A stretch of 64,000 nt of DNA, taken from the NCBI RefSeq assembly GCF_007744075.1, contig NZ_CP036266.1, positions 4,263,748 to 4,327,747 on the forward strand, read 5' to 3'. This stretch comes from Gimesia chilikensis. GTDB lineage: Bacteria; Planctomycetota; Planctomycetia; Planctomycetales; Planctomycetaceae. The notes beneath the pieces are model-generated. The model was not told the DNA's origin. It searched no databases and worked only from the letters and a program-made list of their open reading frames with translations. The position numbers and the translations under genes were made by a program. The stretch's first letter is position 1, and each line of letters begins with the position of its first letter. This document shows, in pieces, positions 29,250 through 37,394 of the stretch.

Positions 29250-29630
29250 GTGACTGAGAAGCTGTTTTCATTTCTGTGCTCCCTGATGATTCTGGCCTGC
29301 CCGTTAAATTGCATGCCAGCCGGCGCAGAATCTACAGACGCCGTCAGCACTGGCTGCTGCAGTCACTGCCAGCCCCCGACTTCAGAAACACCACTCTCCC
29401 CAGAGCATGCCTCTGATGAATGTTGCCAGTGCTTCTGTTTCGGAGCGATCCATGATAAAGCCGATCAACTGGATCTGACATTGCTGACTCCCCTCTGGAT
29501 CGCGCCTGTCCTTTCAGAGACCGAATCCCTTCTCTCCGACATTCACTCGGTTTCCCGACCGCTTTCTTCCGCGCCGCCCCCACCCGCCGGTCGTGCGCTG
29601 CGCTGTGCGCAGATGTCGTTTCTCTGCTGA
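29250..29630 (+). CDS. Small exported Cys-rich protein of unknown function
   Basis: 126 residues from the GTG at 29250, with AGAAGG (29237-29242) at good spacing. A signal peptide-like N-terminus (LFSFLCSLMILACPL) leads to two Cys/His clusters: GCCSHCQPP and ECCQCFCFGAIHD. The C-terminal half is hydrophobic and Pro-rich and ends RCAQMSFLC. The layout recalls the small heavy-metal-associated exported proteins (DUF2946-like) found beside metal efflux genes, but I cannot assign the family by eye. It lies 61 bases after the multihaem cytochrome and 112 before an FtsX-type permease. It may bind metal or a thiol-reactive ligand. Confidence 0.6.
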   Translation: MTEKLFSFLCSLMILACPLNCMPAGAESTDAVSTGCCSHCQPPTSETPLSPEHASDECCQCFCFGAIHDKADQLDLTLLTPLWIAPVLSETESLLSDIHSVSRPLSSAPPPPAGRALRCAQMSFLC

Positions 29631-29742
29631 TCTGCTCCTGAATCAGCACTACCTGCGTTAATTCCACTTGCTTCACGTATGTCCTGCTGCGCGCTGACTC
29701 GATTTGTTGTGCCGCGCTGCAGATACTTCAAAAGAATCATTC

Positions 29743-30912
29743 ATGCTCCGTTTTTCATTAATCCCCTGGGAATATGGCGTACGGAATCTGTTCCGTCGCC
29801 CCCTGCGTACCCTGCTCACGCTGACCGGTCTGACGACCGTGATCGTACTGGTGTTTATCGTAGTCGGTTTCATCCGGGGGCTGGAACACAGCCTGTCCGC
29901 CAGCGGTGATCCGGATGTGGCTATTCTGTTTTCGTTGGGCATGGGGGAGAATCTGGAATACTCATCGATTCCGATGCGGACGAGTGAACTCGTTGCCGCC
30001 AGTGTGGGTGGCATTAAAGAATTTCACGGCCGAAAATACGCGTCTCCCGAATTGTATCTGGGAACACAGATCACCCTGCCCGAACAGGAGCGAACTGCGA
30101 TGGGGCTGGTGCGCGGTGTGACGCCGGCGATACTCCTGGTTCGTCGTAAAGTCGAACTGGAATCGGGTCGCTGGCCCGAACCGGGAGAAGTCCTGATTGG
30201 CCAACTGGTCGCTACCAAGCTGGGACTCTCCCCCGAACAGCTGGCGACCGGGCAGGCAATCGAACTGGAGGGGCGCAGCTGGAAAATCAGCGGTATCTTC
30301 TCCGCAGGTGGGTCTGCATTTGAATCGGAGATCTGGTGTCGTCTCGATGAGCTGCAGCAGGCAATGAAACGCCAGGACCTGAGTCTGGTTGCGGTCACCC
30401 TGGACTCACCCGATGTTTACCCTGATCTGGATCTGTTCTGCAAAGAACGCCTTGACCTCGAATTGCAATCGGTCCGCGAAGTCTCCTACTATCAGGGGCT
30501 TAAAAAAGATTATGGTCCGATTCGGATGCTGGCCTGGCTGATTGTGTTTCTGGTCTCCGGCGCCGGTGTGTTCGCCGGTTTAAATACGTTGTACGGTGCG
30601 GTCGTTGGCCGCACCAGTGAATTATCGATGTTGCAGACACTCGGCTTTGTCCGCCGGGCGATTGTGATCAGCCTGATCCAGGAGGGCATCCTGCTCTCGA
30701 CGGCTGCCAGTCTGATCGCAGCCTTGATCGCGGTACTGCTGATCAATGGGGTCGCCGTCCGTTTTACAATGGGCGCATTCTCGCTGCAGATCGATACGGT
30801 CTCACTGTTGATCGGTTCGGGAGTCGGAATTCTGCTGGGCCTGCTGGGCGCGATCCCACCGGCCCTGCGGGCACTGCGACTGCCGATCGTCGATGGTCTC
30901 AAATCTGTTTAG
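29743..30912 (+). CDS. FtsX/MacB-type ABC transporter permease (first of two)
   Basis: 389 residues from the ATG at 29743, the start that opens the usual LIPWEYGVRNLFRRPLRTLLT amphipathic head and first transmembrane helix (VIVLVFIVVGFIRG). A periplasmic MacB_PCD-like domain spans about 45-260. The FtsX domain with three helices occupies about 270-389 (LAWLIVFLVSGAGVFAGLNTLYG, RTSELSMLQTLGFVRRAIVIS, SGVGILLGLLGAIPPALRALRL). An upstream Met at 29704 lacks support. It lies in the same run as the adaptor (31521), ATPase (33077) and second permease (33805). With two different permeases and a separate ATPase the complex resembles LolCDE or DevBCA in organisation. Confidence 0.88.
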   Translation: MLRFSLIPWEYGVRNLFRRPLRTLLTLTGLTTVIVLVFIVVGFIRGLEHSLSASGDPDVAILFSLGMGENLEYSSIPMRTSELVAASVGGIKEFHGRKYASPELYLGTQITLPEQERTAMGLVRGVTPAILLVRRKVELESGRWPEPGEVLIGQLVATKLGLSPEQLATGQAIELEGRSWKISGIFSAGGSAFESEIWCRLDELQQAMKRQDLSLVAVTLDSPDVYPDLDLFCKERLDLELQSVREVSYYQGLKKDYGPIRMLAWLIVFLVSGAGVFAGLNTLYGAVVGRTSELSMLQTLGFVRRAIVISLIQEGILLSTAASLIAALIAVLLINGVAVRFTMGAFSLQIDTVSLLIGSGVGILLGLLGAIPPALRALRLPIVDGLKSV

Positions 30913-30959
30913 TAATGCTTTTAACCTGTTGAATACTCATTTTTAAAGGATTGAATTCA

Positions 30960-31517
30960 ATGAAACATTTGATGTTTTCCGGCCTGTTCCTCTCCGCTGT
31001 CTGTTTTACTGCAGTGGGCTGTGGCCAGTCTTCCACCGAACCAACTGCATCTTCTGATGCGAACTCCGCAGCCGAGTCTGCTACAGAACCGACGGCTGCT
31101 GCCTCAGAAATTATTTTAACCAGTGAGCCGGCAGGCGCGAAAGAAGTGATTGCAGCCCGCGAGTCATCCCAGGATGAAGAAGAGGTTGTCGTGGTAGGAC
31201 GGATTGGCGGGAGCGAAAATCCCTGGATTGACGGCCGGGCCGCGTTTTCCATCGTAGATAATTCACTGAAAGCCTGCAGTGATATTCCCGGCGATGGTTG
31301 TGAGAAACCCTGGGACTACTGTTGTGAAACCGACAAGCTGCCCGGTGCGACTGCCCTGGTCAAAGTCGTCGATGCAGACGGCACGCTGATCAAGGAAGAT
31401 GCCCGCAAGCTGTTGAATCTGAAAGAACTGCAGACGGTTGTCGTCAAAGGGAAAGCCAAACGGGACGACTCCGGCAATCTGACCGTCTTCGCTAACCAGG
31501 TTTTTGTACGGAAGTAA
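30960..31517 (+). CDS. Lipoprotein with an OB-fold-like C-terminal domain and Cys cluster
   Basis: 185 residues from the ATG at 30960; AAAGGA (30945-30950) is 9 bases upstream and a TTG at 30951 is less likely. The lipobox FTAVGC puts lipid on C21. A Ser/Thr/Ala-rich low-complexity linker (about 22-50) follows, then a beta domain that begins VVVVGRIGGSENPWIDGRAA and ends VVVKGKAKRDDSGNLTVFA, similar in shape to small OB-fold modules. Between these, CSDIPGDGCEKPWDYCCE holds four Cys that could bind metal or form disulfides. It sits three bases before the HlyD-type adaptor gene, so it is surely part of the exporter operon. Function unknown. Confidence 0.75.
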   Translation: MKHLMFSGLFLSAVCFTAVGCGQSSTEPTASSDANSAAESATEPTAAASEIILTSEPAGAKEVIAARESSQDEEEVVVVGRIGGSENPWIDGRAAFSIVDNSLKACSDIPGDGCEKPWDYCCETDKLPGATALVKVVDADGTLIKEDARKLLNLKELQTVVVKGKAKRDDSGNLTVFANQVFVRK

Positions 31518-31520
31518 ATC

Positions 31521-33074
31521 ATGTCTCAGGTTGATTTATCCCAACTGGCCCTGGATCGCAGTGCCCCCCCTCAATTGCGGGGGCACACGCGATTCCGGTT
31601 ACTCACGCGCTATCTGCTGCCCGGCACCCTGCTGATCGGATTTGCTGCGCTGATCGCCTACGCCTCCCGTGATTTGATCTTTCCTCCCCAACCAGTAACG
31701 GTGATGCCGGTGATCGTCTCGCAGGCCCAGGTCCGCAGCGCCGGCACGCCTCTGTTCCAGGCGGCTGGCTGGGTGGAACCGCGGCCGACCCCCATTCGGG
31801 TCGCTGCACTGGCTCCCGGTGTAGTGGAAGAGTTACTGGTTGTCGAGGATCAGAAAGTCAAACAGGGGGAACCGATCGCACGACTGGTAAAAGTGGACGC
31901 CGAGTTGGCATTGAAGAACACGATTGCCACGGAAAAGCTGCGGGAAGCAGAACTGCAGCAGGCCCGCGCCACGCTGAAAGCTGCTGAGGTGCGTCTGTCA
32001 CAACCCGTGCATCTGGAAGCGGTACTCAGTTCGGCGCAGGCGGAACTGGCAAAGATTCAGACACAGCTAAAGAATCTGCCTTTCATGACCCGTAGAGCCA
32101 AAGCAGATCTGGAATTCGCGCGGCTGGATTTTGAGCGTAAGAAATCAGCCCGCGGTGCAGTCACACAGCGAAGTATTGACGAATCGAAGACCGAGGTTGA
32201 ATCGACGACTGCGGCGTATGAAGAGTTGATGGGCCGTAAGGAATCCCTGATTTCAGAACAAAAGGCCCTGCAGGCGCGGTGCCAGGCACTGCAGACAGAG
32301 TTGACACTGCTCACAGCGGAACAGAAAGCCCGGGATGAAGCCCAGGCGCAGGTGGCTGCAGCCGCCGCACGTCTGGAACAGTCCCAGGTGGCCGTCGACC
32401 AGGCACGACTTGCTTTGGAGCGTATGACGATCCGCGCCCCAGTCGCGGGACGCGTGTATCAGCTTGTAGCGCATCCCGGATCCAGTGTCGGAAACATGCT
32501 GACTCAGATGACTAAATTCGATGGCAGTACGGTCGTCACCATGTATCGTCCGGAATGGCTGCAGATTCGTGTCGATGTGCGTTTTGAAGATATTCCCAAG
32601 GTTTCGTTGAATCAACCGGTTCAGATCGACAACCCGGCACTCAGCGAACCAGTGCGTGGTAGCGTCCTGTTTATCAGTTCGGAAGCAGATATTCAGAAAA
32701 ATACGCTGCAGGTCAAAGTCAAAATTGATGAACCGACGCCGCTGCTGAAGCCTGAGATGCTGGTGGATGTAACCTTCCTCGCTCCGAAACATGAGCAGAC
32801 AGAGAAAGACCAGGACCGGGAATCCCGAATTTACGTCCCCAGAAAGATGGTACAACAGAACGCCGCCGGTCAGTCCTGTGTCTGGATTGCAGATCAAAGT
32901 CGCCAAATCGCCCGCCAGCAGGTCATTGAAACCAGCCCGCATGCAAACGGCCCTCTACTGGAGGTCACACAGGGGCTGAATGTATCGAGTCGACTGATTG
33001 CTTCCCCGACATCCGAACTGCAGCCACACGAGCGAATTACTATCACCGGCGAAACCAATCATGAAGGAAACTGA
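31521..33074 (+). CDS. HlyD-type membrane fusion (adaptor) protein
   Basis: 517 residues. A short cytoplasmic head is followed by a transmembrane helix (about 30-50, [16 protein letters not shown]). Then come the first half of a biotinyl-lipoyl domain ([23 protein letters not shown]), a long alpha-helical hairpin/coiled coil (about 130-300, Ala/Glu/Gln-rich with [18 protein letters not shown]), the second lipoyl half ([21 protein letters not shown]), and a beta-barrel (about 330-420). It bridges an inner-membrane ABC exporter to the outer envelope. It is located 3 bases after the lipoprotein and 2 bases before the ATPase gene. The coiled coil, longer than in MacA, resembles the DevB branch. 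Confidence 0.92.
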   Translation: MSQVDLSQLALDRSAPPQLRGHTRFRLLTRYLLPGTLLIGFAALIAYASRDLIFPPQPVTVMPVIVSQAQVRSAGTPLFQAAGWVEPRPTPIRVAALAPGVVEELLVVEDQKVKQGEPIARLVKVDAELALKNTIATEKLREAELQQARATLKAAEVRLSQPVHLEAVLSSAQAELAKIQTQLKNLPFMTRRAKADLEFARLDFERKKSARGAVTQRSIDESKTEVESTTAAYEELMGRKESLISEQKALQARCQALQTELTLLTAEQKARDEAQAQVAAAAARLEQSQVAVDQARLALERMTIRAPVAGRVYQLVAHPGSSVGNMLTQMTKFDGSTVVTMYRPEWLQIRVDVRFEDIPKVSLNQPVQIDNPALSEPVRGSVLFISSEADIQKNTLQVKVKIDEPTPLLKPEMLVDVTFLAPKHEQTEKDQDRESRIYVPRKMVQQNAAGQSCVWIADQSRQIARQQVIETSPHANGPLLEVTQGLNVSSRLIASPTSELQPHERITITGETNHEGN

Positions 33075-33076
33075 AA

Positions 33077-33808
33077 ATGCCACTGGTTGAAATTCACAAT
33101 CTGACCAAACAGTATCACAAGGGGGGCGAGACCATCACCCCACTGGACCAGGTCTCCCTCGACATTGAACAGGGCGAATTTCTTTCGCTGATGGGATCGA
33201 GCGGCACCGGGAAATCGACGCTGCTGAATCTGATTGCCAGCATCGATCGCCCCGACTCGGGTACGATCATCGTGGATGGGGTTGAGATTACGTCATTATC
33301 GCGAAGCCGCCTTGCTCACTGGAGAGCCGCCCACCTGGGTTACATTTTCCAGACACATAACCTGGTTCCCGTTTTGACCGCTTACGAGAATGTCGAACTC
33401 CCACTTTTGCTGCTTCCGCTCTCGCGGAACGAGCGACGCAAACGGGTGGAAGTCGCACTGGAAGCCGTCGACCTGCTGGACCGGGCCGATCATTATCCGC
33501 GACAGATGTCAGGTGGACAGGAACAGCGGGTCGGGATTGCCCGGGCAATCGTCAAACATCCCCTGATTGTCGTGGCTGACGAACCAACGGGGGACCTGGA
33601 TCCCGAGTCCTCAGAACAGATTCTGAATCTGCTCAAACGTCTGAACCGGGAACTGGATATCACCATGCTGATGGTCACTCACGATGCGGAAGCAGCGACC
33701 ATCGCAGACCGACAGTTCTATCTGGATCACGGCAAACTGGTACAGCGAAACAACGAGCCAGAGACGGCGCTGGCCGGATCAGGCGTGAGTATCGAGGAGA
33801 CCCCATGA
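33077..33808 (+). CDS. ABC transporter ATPase (LolD/MacB/DevA type)
   Basis: 243 residues with all nucleotide-binding motifs: Walker [11 protein letters not shown]-loop in [21 protein letters not shown], signature [14 protein letters not shown], Walker [12 protein letters not shown], and H-loop MLMVTHD. YIFQ and ENVELP are typical of the LolD/MacB/FtsE subfamily that works with FtsX-type permeases. The C-terminal tail (about 230-243) is short and polar. It powers export through the permeases at 29743 and 33805. Its stop overlaps the next start by 4 bases (ATGA). Confidence 0.95.
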   Translation: MPLVEIHNLTKQYHKGGETITPLDQVSLDIEQGEFLSLMGSSGTGKSTLLNLIASIDRPDSGTIIVDGVEITSLSRSRLAHWRAAHLGYIFQTHNLVPVLTAYENVELPLLLLPLSRNERRKRVEVALEAVDLLDRADHYPRQMSGGQEQRVGIARAIVKHPLIVVADEPTGDLDPESSEQILNLLKRLNRELDITMLMVTHDAEAATIADRQFYLDHGKLVQRNNEPETALAGSGVSIEETP

Positions 33809-34944
33809 AACTATTGGGATATGTCGTGAAATCATTGTGGGGGCATCGTTCCCGGACCATGCTGACGGTGGCCGGCTCCGCGGTGGCTCTGTTCGTGTTC
33901 TGCTTCATCCAGTCCATCCAGGAAGGTATGCGCGATCTCAGATCACGGCAGGAAGCAAATGGCTCATTGATCGTATTCCAGGCCAATAAGTTCTGCCCTG
34001 CCACGAGTCACCTGCCTCAGGATTACGATCAGCAGATTCTACAATTTAACGGAGTCGAAGACGTCATTCCAATTCAGGTCTTCACCAACAACTGCCGGGC
34101 CAGCCTGGATGTGGTCGTTTTTTACGGCGTCCCCCCACACAAACTGCGCACCGCACGGGACTTTGAATTCATCCAGGGAGACTGGAACGAATTCGAGACT
34201 CATCAGGATGCCGCTATTGTGGGTCAGGCGGTCGCGGCGCGACGAGGAATTGAAGTGGGTGATAAATTTTCCATCGGCGATCTCTCGGTAGATGTGGCGG
34301 GCATCTATCGCTCAAACAACCCGGCTGAAGAAAATTACATCTACAGTCACCTGGAATTCCTGCAGCGGCGACAGGGAGCGAACCTGGTGGGGACCGTGAC
34401 ACAACTGGAAGTCATTCTGCAACCAGATGCAGATCTCGAAGCGGTCAGTACCCGCATCGATGACCTCTACCGGGCCGGTCCTGTGGAAACCAATACCCGT
34501 TCTAAAGGGGTGTTCCAGGCGAAGAGCCTGGGGGATCTGTCACAGTTAATCGAGATGGCACACTACCTGGGTCTGGCTTGTGTGGGACTGGTACTGGCAC
34601 TTGTGGCGACGACCACGCTGATGTCGGTCGAAGATCGGATTCAGGAACATGCGGTACTCCGCACACTCGGTTTTTCAGGCAGTAAGGTCTTCGGCGTGGT
34701 GCTGGCGGAAAGTACGCTCTTGAGCCTGGCGGGCGGAATTCTGGGAGTCGGGATCGCTTTGATCACTCTCAAACTCAGCAGCCTTTCGGTGGGTGCGGAA
34801 GCAGTGACCGTCGCGTTCATTCCCTCATTCCGGCTGGCGGGCATCGGCCTGCTGCTCGCACTGGTCACGGGAATGGGCGCGGGGGTTGTCCCGGCCTGGT
34901 ATGCTTCACGAACCGAGATTGTTCCGGCCCTGCGAAGCGTTTAA
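33805..34944 (+). CDS. FtsX/MacB-type ABC transporter permease (second of two)
   Basis: 379 residues. The first transmembrane helix ([20 protein letters not shown]) follows a basic head. A periplasmic domain (about 40-240) contains an N-N-C-R-A loop. Three C-terminal helices form the FtsX domain ([60 protein letters not shown]). It shares the fold but has low visible identity with the permease at 29743, so a heterodimer is likely. It is translationally coupled to the ATPase. It ends 21 bases from the convergent DUF1501 gene. Confidence 0.9.
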   Translation: MKLLGYVVKSLWGHRSRTMLTVAGSAVALFVFCFIQSIQEGMRDLRSRQEANGSLIVFQANKFCPATSHLPQDYDQQILQFNGVEDVIPIQVFTNNCRASLDVVVFYGVPPHKLRTARDFEFIQGDWNEFETHQDAAIVGQAVAARRGIEVGDKFSIGDLSVDVAGIYRSNNPAEENYIYSHLEFLQRRQGANLVGTVTQLEVILQPDADLEAVSTRIDDLYRAGPVETNTRSKGVFQAKSLGDLSQLIEMAHYLGLACVGLVLALVATTTLMSVEDRIQEHAVLRTLGFSGSKVFGVVLAESTLLSLAGGILGVGIALITLKLSSLSVGAEAVTVAFIPSFRLAGIGLLLALVTGMGAGVVPAWYASRTEIVPALRSV

Positions 34945-34965
34945 CCTGCCTGCTTTCCATACGTA

Positions 34966-36411
34966 TCAGGTGAGCCCCGGAATAGGTTCGCCTTCGTAGA
35001 TGTAGTGCGGACGGTCGACATCGTCCTGCCAGAAAGCGGTCTGGGGCAGGCCCAGTGCTTTGTAGATGGTCGCAGCAAAGTTTTCCGGTTTCTGCGGCTG
35101 ATCGATGGGGAAGCCGCCGATCTTGTCGGTCTTCCCGACAACGCGGCCCCCTTTGACTCCGCCTCCCGCCAGCAGAATAGACTGGGTCGCTCCCCAGTGA
35201 TCCCGGCCCGGATTGGCATAGACTTTGGCCAGTTGAGAAATCTTAGGGGTGCGACCGAATTCACTGCACATGACAACGAGGGTGTCTTTAAGCTGTCCAC
35301 TTTCGTGCAGATCATCCAGCAGAGCGGAAACGGCACGGTCGGTGGGAGGCAGAAGCTTATCCTTGAGATGCGGGAAGATGTTTCCGTGCGTATCCCAGGA
35401 TTCGTTGTTACCCAGATTGACCTGCACCAGATTCACGCCCGTCTCGACCAGGCGTCGCGCCATGAGCAGAGACCAGCCAAACGAGTTTTTGCCGTAGCGT
35501 TCCTGAATCTTATCGTCTGCACTGGTGACATCCATCGCATAATGCACTTTGTCGTCATTCAGCAGAGAGATCGCTGCGGCGCGGTAGCGGTCGAAACTTT
35601 CGACCTGCCCTGCATTGTCCAGCATCTGCCGCTGTGCTCCGAGTTCCTTCAGCAGTTGAATGCGATTACTCATCCGGCTGTGCGTCATCCCCTGGGAGAG
35701 TTTGAGGTGCGGAGTCTTGAAGACCCGCTTGTCTGTACCGCCTCGCTGCTGATGGTCGAATGCGTAATCCGGAAAAGCACCGTAGGACTGCGCGTGGAAG
35801 GGAGAAGCTTCGATGATCCAGGGATCACGATTGGACCCCATGCGTCCGGCGAACTGTCCGGGAATGACGCGACCGCTGCGATGCACGATTTTATCCGGCA
35901 ATACGATGGCAGGGGGGAGATTGGTTCGCGAACGGAGTACATCCCCAGCGATGGCGGCAATCGAAGGATGATCGGTGGTCATAGGACGCCCGGGATTGAA
36001 TCCAGTGGGGATATCCGATCGACCGGTGAGCATGATATGGTGACCCATCGAATGTTCGTTCGTCCCATGCGACAACGTACGACAGACGGACCAGAGGTGA
36101 CTGCGCTGCGCGAGCATCGGCAGATGTTCGGAAACCTGCACGCCCGGAGTGCGGGTGGCGATTGGATCGAACTCACCGCGGATCTCCGCGCTGGCATTCG
36201 GCTTCATATCAAAGCTCTCGTGCTGTGAGAGACCGCCGGAGAGGAAGATGAAGATACAGGACTTTGCAGTACGGTGTTTCGTTCCGCCGGCTGCTTGTGC
36301 CCGGAGTGCATCCAGGTGATTGATTCCCATCCCCAGCAGACTCACCGAACCGACTTCGAGTGCGGTTCGACGAGAGATCAGAGGATGGCGGGTGGGACTG
36401 TGGGCAGGCAT
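34966..36411 (-). CDS. DUF1501 protein
   Basis: 481 residues from the ATG at 36411, chosen for its AGGAG at 8-base spacing; an upstream Met at 36453 lacks a site. The Tat-like signal reads LISRRTALEVGSVSLLGMG. Family signatures: CIFIFLSGGLSQHESFDMKP with EIRGEFDPIATRTPGVQVSE near the start, and LVVMCSEFGRTPKISQ with GRDHWG near the end. Unlike most DUF1501 proteins the first motif has SGGLSQHES rather than GGPPHxD, a branch-specific variation. No DUF1549/DUF1553 partner gene is next to it; it diverges from the LexA-like gene at 36878. Confidence 0.9.
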   Translation of the reverse strand: MPAHSPTRHPLISRRTALEVGSVSLLGMGINHLDALRAQAAGGTKHRTAKSCIFIFLSGGLSQHESFDMKPNASAEIRGEFDPIATRTPGVQVSEHLPMLAQRSHLWSVCRTLSHGTNEHSMGHHIMLTGRSDIPTGFNPGRPMTTDHPSIAAIAGDVLRSRTNLPPAIVLPDKIVHRSGRVIPGQFAGRMGSNRDPWIIEASPFHAQSYGAFPDYAFDHQQRGGTDKRVFKTPHLKLSQGMTHSRMSNRIQLLKELGAQRQMLDNAGQVESFDRYRAAAISLLNDDKVHYAMDVTSADDKIQERYGKNSFGWSLLMARRLVETGVNLVQVNLGNNESWDTHGNIFPHLKDKLLPPTDRAVSALLDDLHESGQLKDTLVVMCSEFGRTPKISQLAKVYANPGRDHWGATQSILLAGGGVKGGRVVGKTDKIGGFPIDQPQKPENFAATIYKALGLPQTAFWQDDVDRPHYIYEGEPIPGLT

Positions 36412-36620
36412 GGTAACTCTCCTGAATCCAAGAGATTGACTCGACAAGCGCAAGCTGATATTCCGGTGTACCTTATATCACATCAATATAATTTAATGTA
36501 ACAGGCAGTTAAAGTCCAATTGCAACAAAATCATCAACGTTTGTATTTATGTTTTCGTATCCTGAAGCACCGTCTCTGCGGTCAAAAATTTTTCGACCCT
36601 GAATACCAGCAGATTTGGCT

Positions 36621-36674
36621 GATCGACGATGAATAAACTGAACTTGCCTCAAATTTTGATTGACGATCGACGAT
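36621..36674 (+). repeat. Direct repeat GATCGACGAT overlapping the predicted promoter
   Basis: Identical 10-base copies at 36621-36630 and 36665-36674 are 44 bases apart (about four helical turns). The second covers the end of the -35 box and the start of the spacer of the promoter at 36660. Confidence 0.5.
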
Positions 36675-36688
36675 AAGCCTTATATGCT
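36660..36688 (+). promoter_or_regulatory. Candidate promoter of the LexA-like gene
   Basis: TTGACG (36660-36665), 17-base spacer, TATGCT (36683-36688). It would give a leader of about 183 bases, long enough for post-transcriptional control through the palindrome at 36850. Confidence 0.5.
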
Positions 36689-36849
36689 TTGCCCGTGTTG
36701 ATTCCCTCCCCATTCACCTGGTGGTGGCCGCGTGTGACTCGCTGAAGGAAGTCACTTTTTGAATCATTGCGTTTTTCTTCTTCAAGACCTGTATAGGAAT
36801 CCGGGTCTGATTCTCAAGGATGATTGTGGGCTCTTTCTGCGCCCTCAGC

Positions 36850-36866
36850 TGCGCATGTGATGCGCA
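36850..36866 (+). promoter_or_regulatory. Perfect 17-base inverted repeat abutting the ribosome binding site
   Basis: TGCGCAT-GTG-ATGCGCA, arms of 7 with a 3-base spacer, is followed at once by AGGAG (36867-36871) of the LexA-like gene. It may be an operator for autoregulation or an RNA structure controlling translation. Confidence 0.5.
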
Positions 36867-36877
36867 AGGAGAAATCA

Positions 36878-37165
36878 ATGAACCAGTATCTCACCGATCG
36901 TGAGCAGAATATTCTGGACTATATAACTCGTGAAATTGACCGGACCGGAATCTCTCCCTCGGTCCAGCAAATCGCTTCTGAATTCGCCATTCCCTCTCCC
37001 AACCGGGTCACCCGTTATTTGAATGCGCTGGAAGGAAAGGGCTGGATCAGCAGTCATGGCAATACCGCCGGCGGAATCTCGTTGATCGAGAATGATCGGA
37101 ACTACCGCCTCTCCCTCTGTGGTGATGTAGAAGAGGGCCGGATCGACTTTAAAAAACGCTTTTAA
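36878..37165 (+). CDS. Stand-alone LexA-type winged-helix DNA-binding protein
   Basis: 95 residues from the ATG at 36878 (AGGAG at 36867-36871). Residues 1-65 match the LexA N-terminal winged helix: LTDREQNILDYITREID, then GISPSVQQIASEFAIPSPNRVTRYLNALEGKGWIS, the recognition helix region. The remainder (about 66-95) is a short tail with no Ser/Lys peptidase (S24) domain, so it cannot undergo RecA-stimulated self-cleavage. It is therefore not a full SOS repressor but a small regulator of the same fold. It lies between two divergent/downstream DUF1501 genes and carries inverted repeats at both ends. The target is unknown; autoregulation is an inference. Confidence 0.8.
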   Translation: MNQYLTDREQNILDYITREIDRTGISPSVQQIASEFAIPSPNRVTRYLNALEGKGWISSHGNTAGGISLIENDRNYRLSLCGDVEEGRIDFKKRF

Positions 37166-37170
37166 AGTCG
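37144..37170 (+). repeat. Perfect 11-bp hairpin spanning the LexA-like stop codon
   Basis: CGACTTTAAAA (37144-37154) pairs with TTTTAAAGTCG (37160-37170), loop of 5. The TAA stop at 37163-37165 is inside the right arm. No T-run follows, so a terminator role is uncertain. Confidence 0.6.
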
Positions 37171-37394
37171 CTAAGTACGCAGGTATTGCTGTCACAAAGG
37201 GGCATCTTTGGGGCTCTTCCCGTTTCTCCATTAGAATACGGGTACGAACCGGCGAATTTCTTAATTTTCTTTTGTTTTCAGCCGATTCTTCTATTCAAAC
37301 GTCTTGCATTGGTTTACGCTTATATGAGAGGTAACCTGTTACAGGTGCAAGCGTTAGTTAGTAGATGGTTTGGATTCACTGAAAGGGAGCATTG

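Larger units (their letters stand above)
36412..36877. other. 466-base gene-free regulatory region
   Basis: The region lies between the divergent DUF1501 and LexA-like genes. It holds a candidate rightward promoter, a 10-base direct repeat and a perfect inverted repeat (listed separately). Near 36579-36599 there is an imperfect palindrome, GGTC-AAAAATTTTT-C-GACC. No convincing small ORF or tRNA was seen. Confidence 0.5.

Noticed and set aside
35005-36228. A 407-codon open frame on the plus strand
   Set aside because: Antisense to a DUF1501 gene with both family signatures and a good ribosome binding site.
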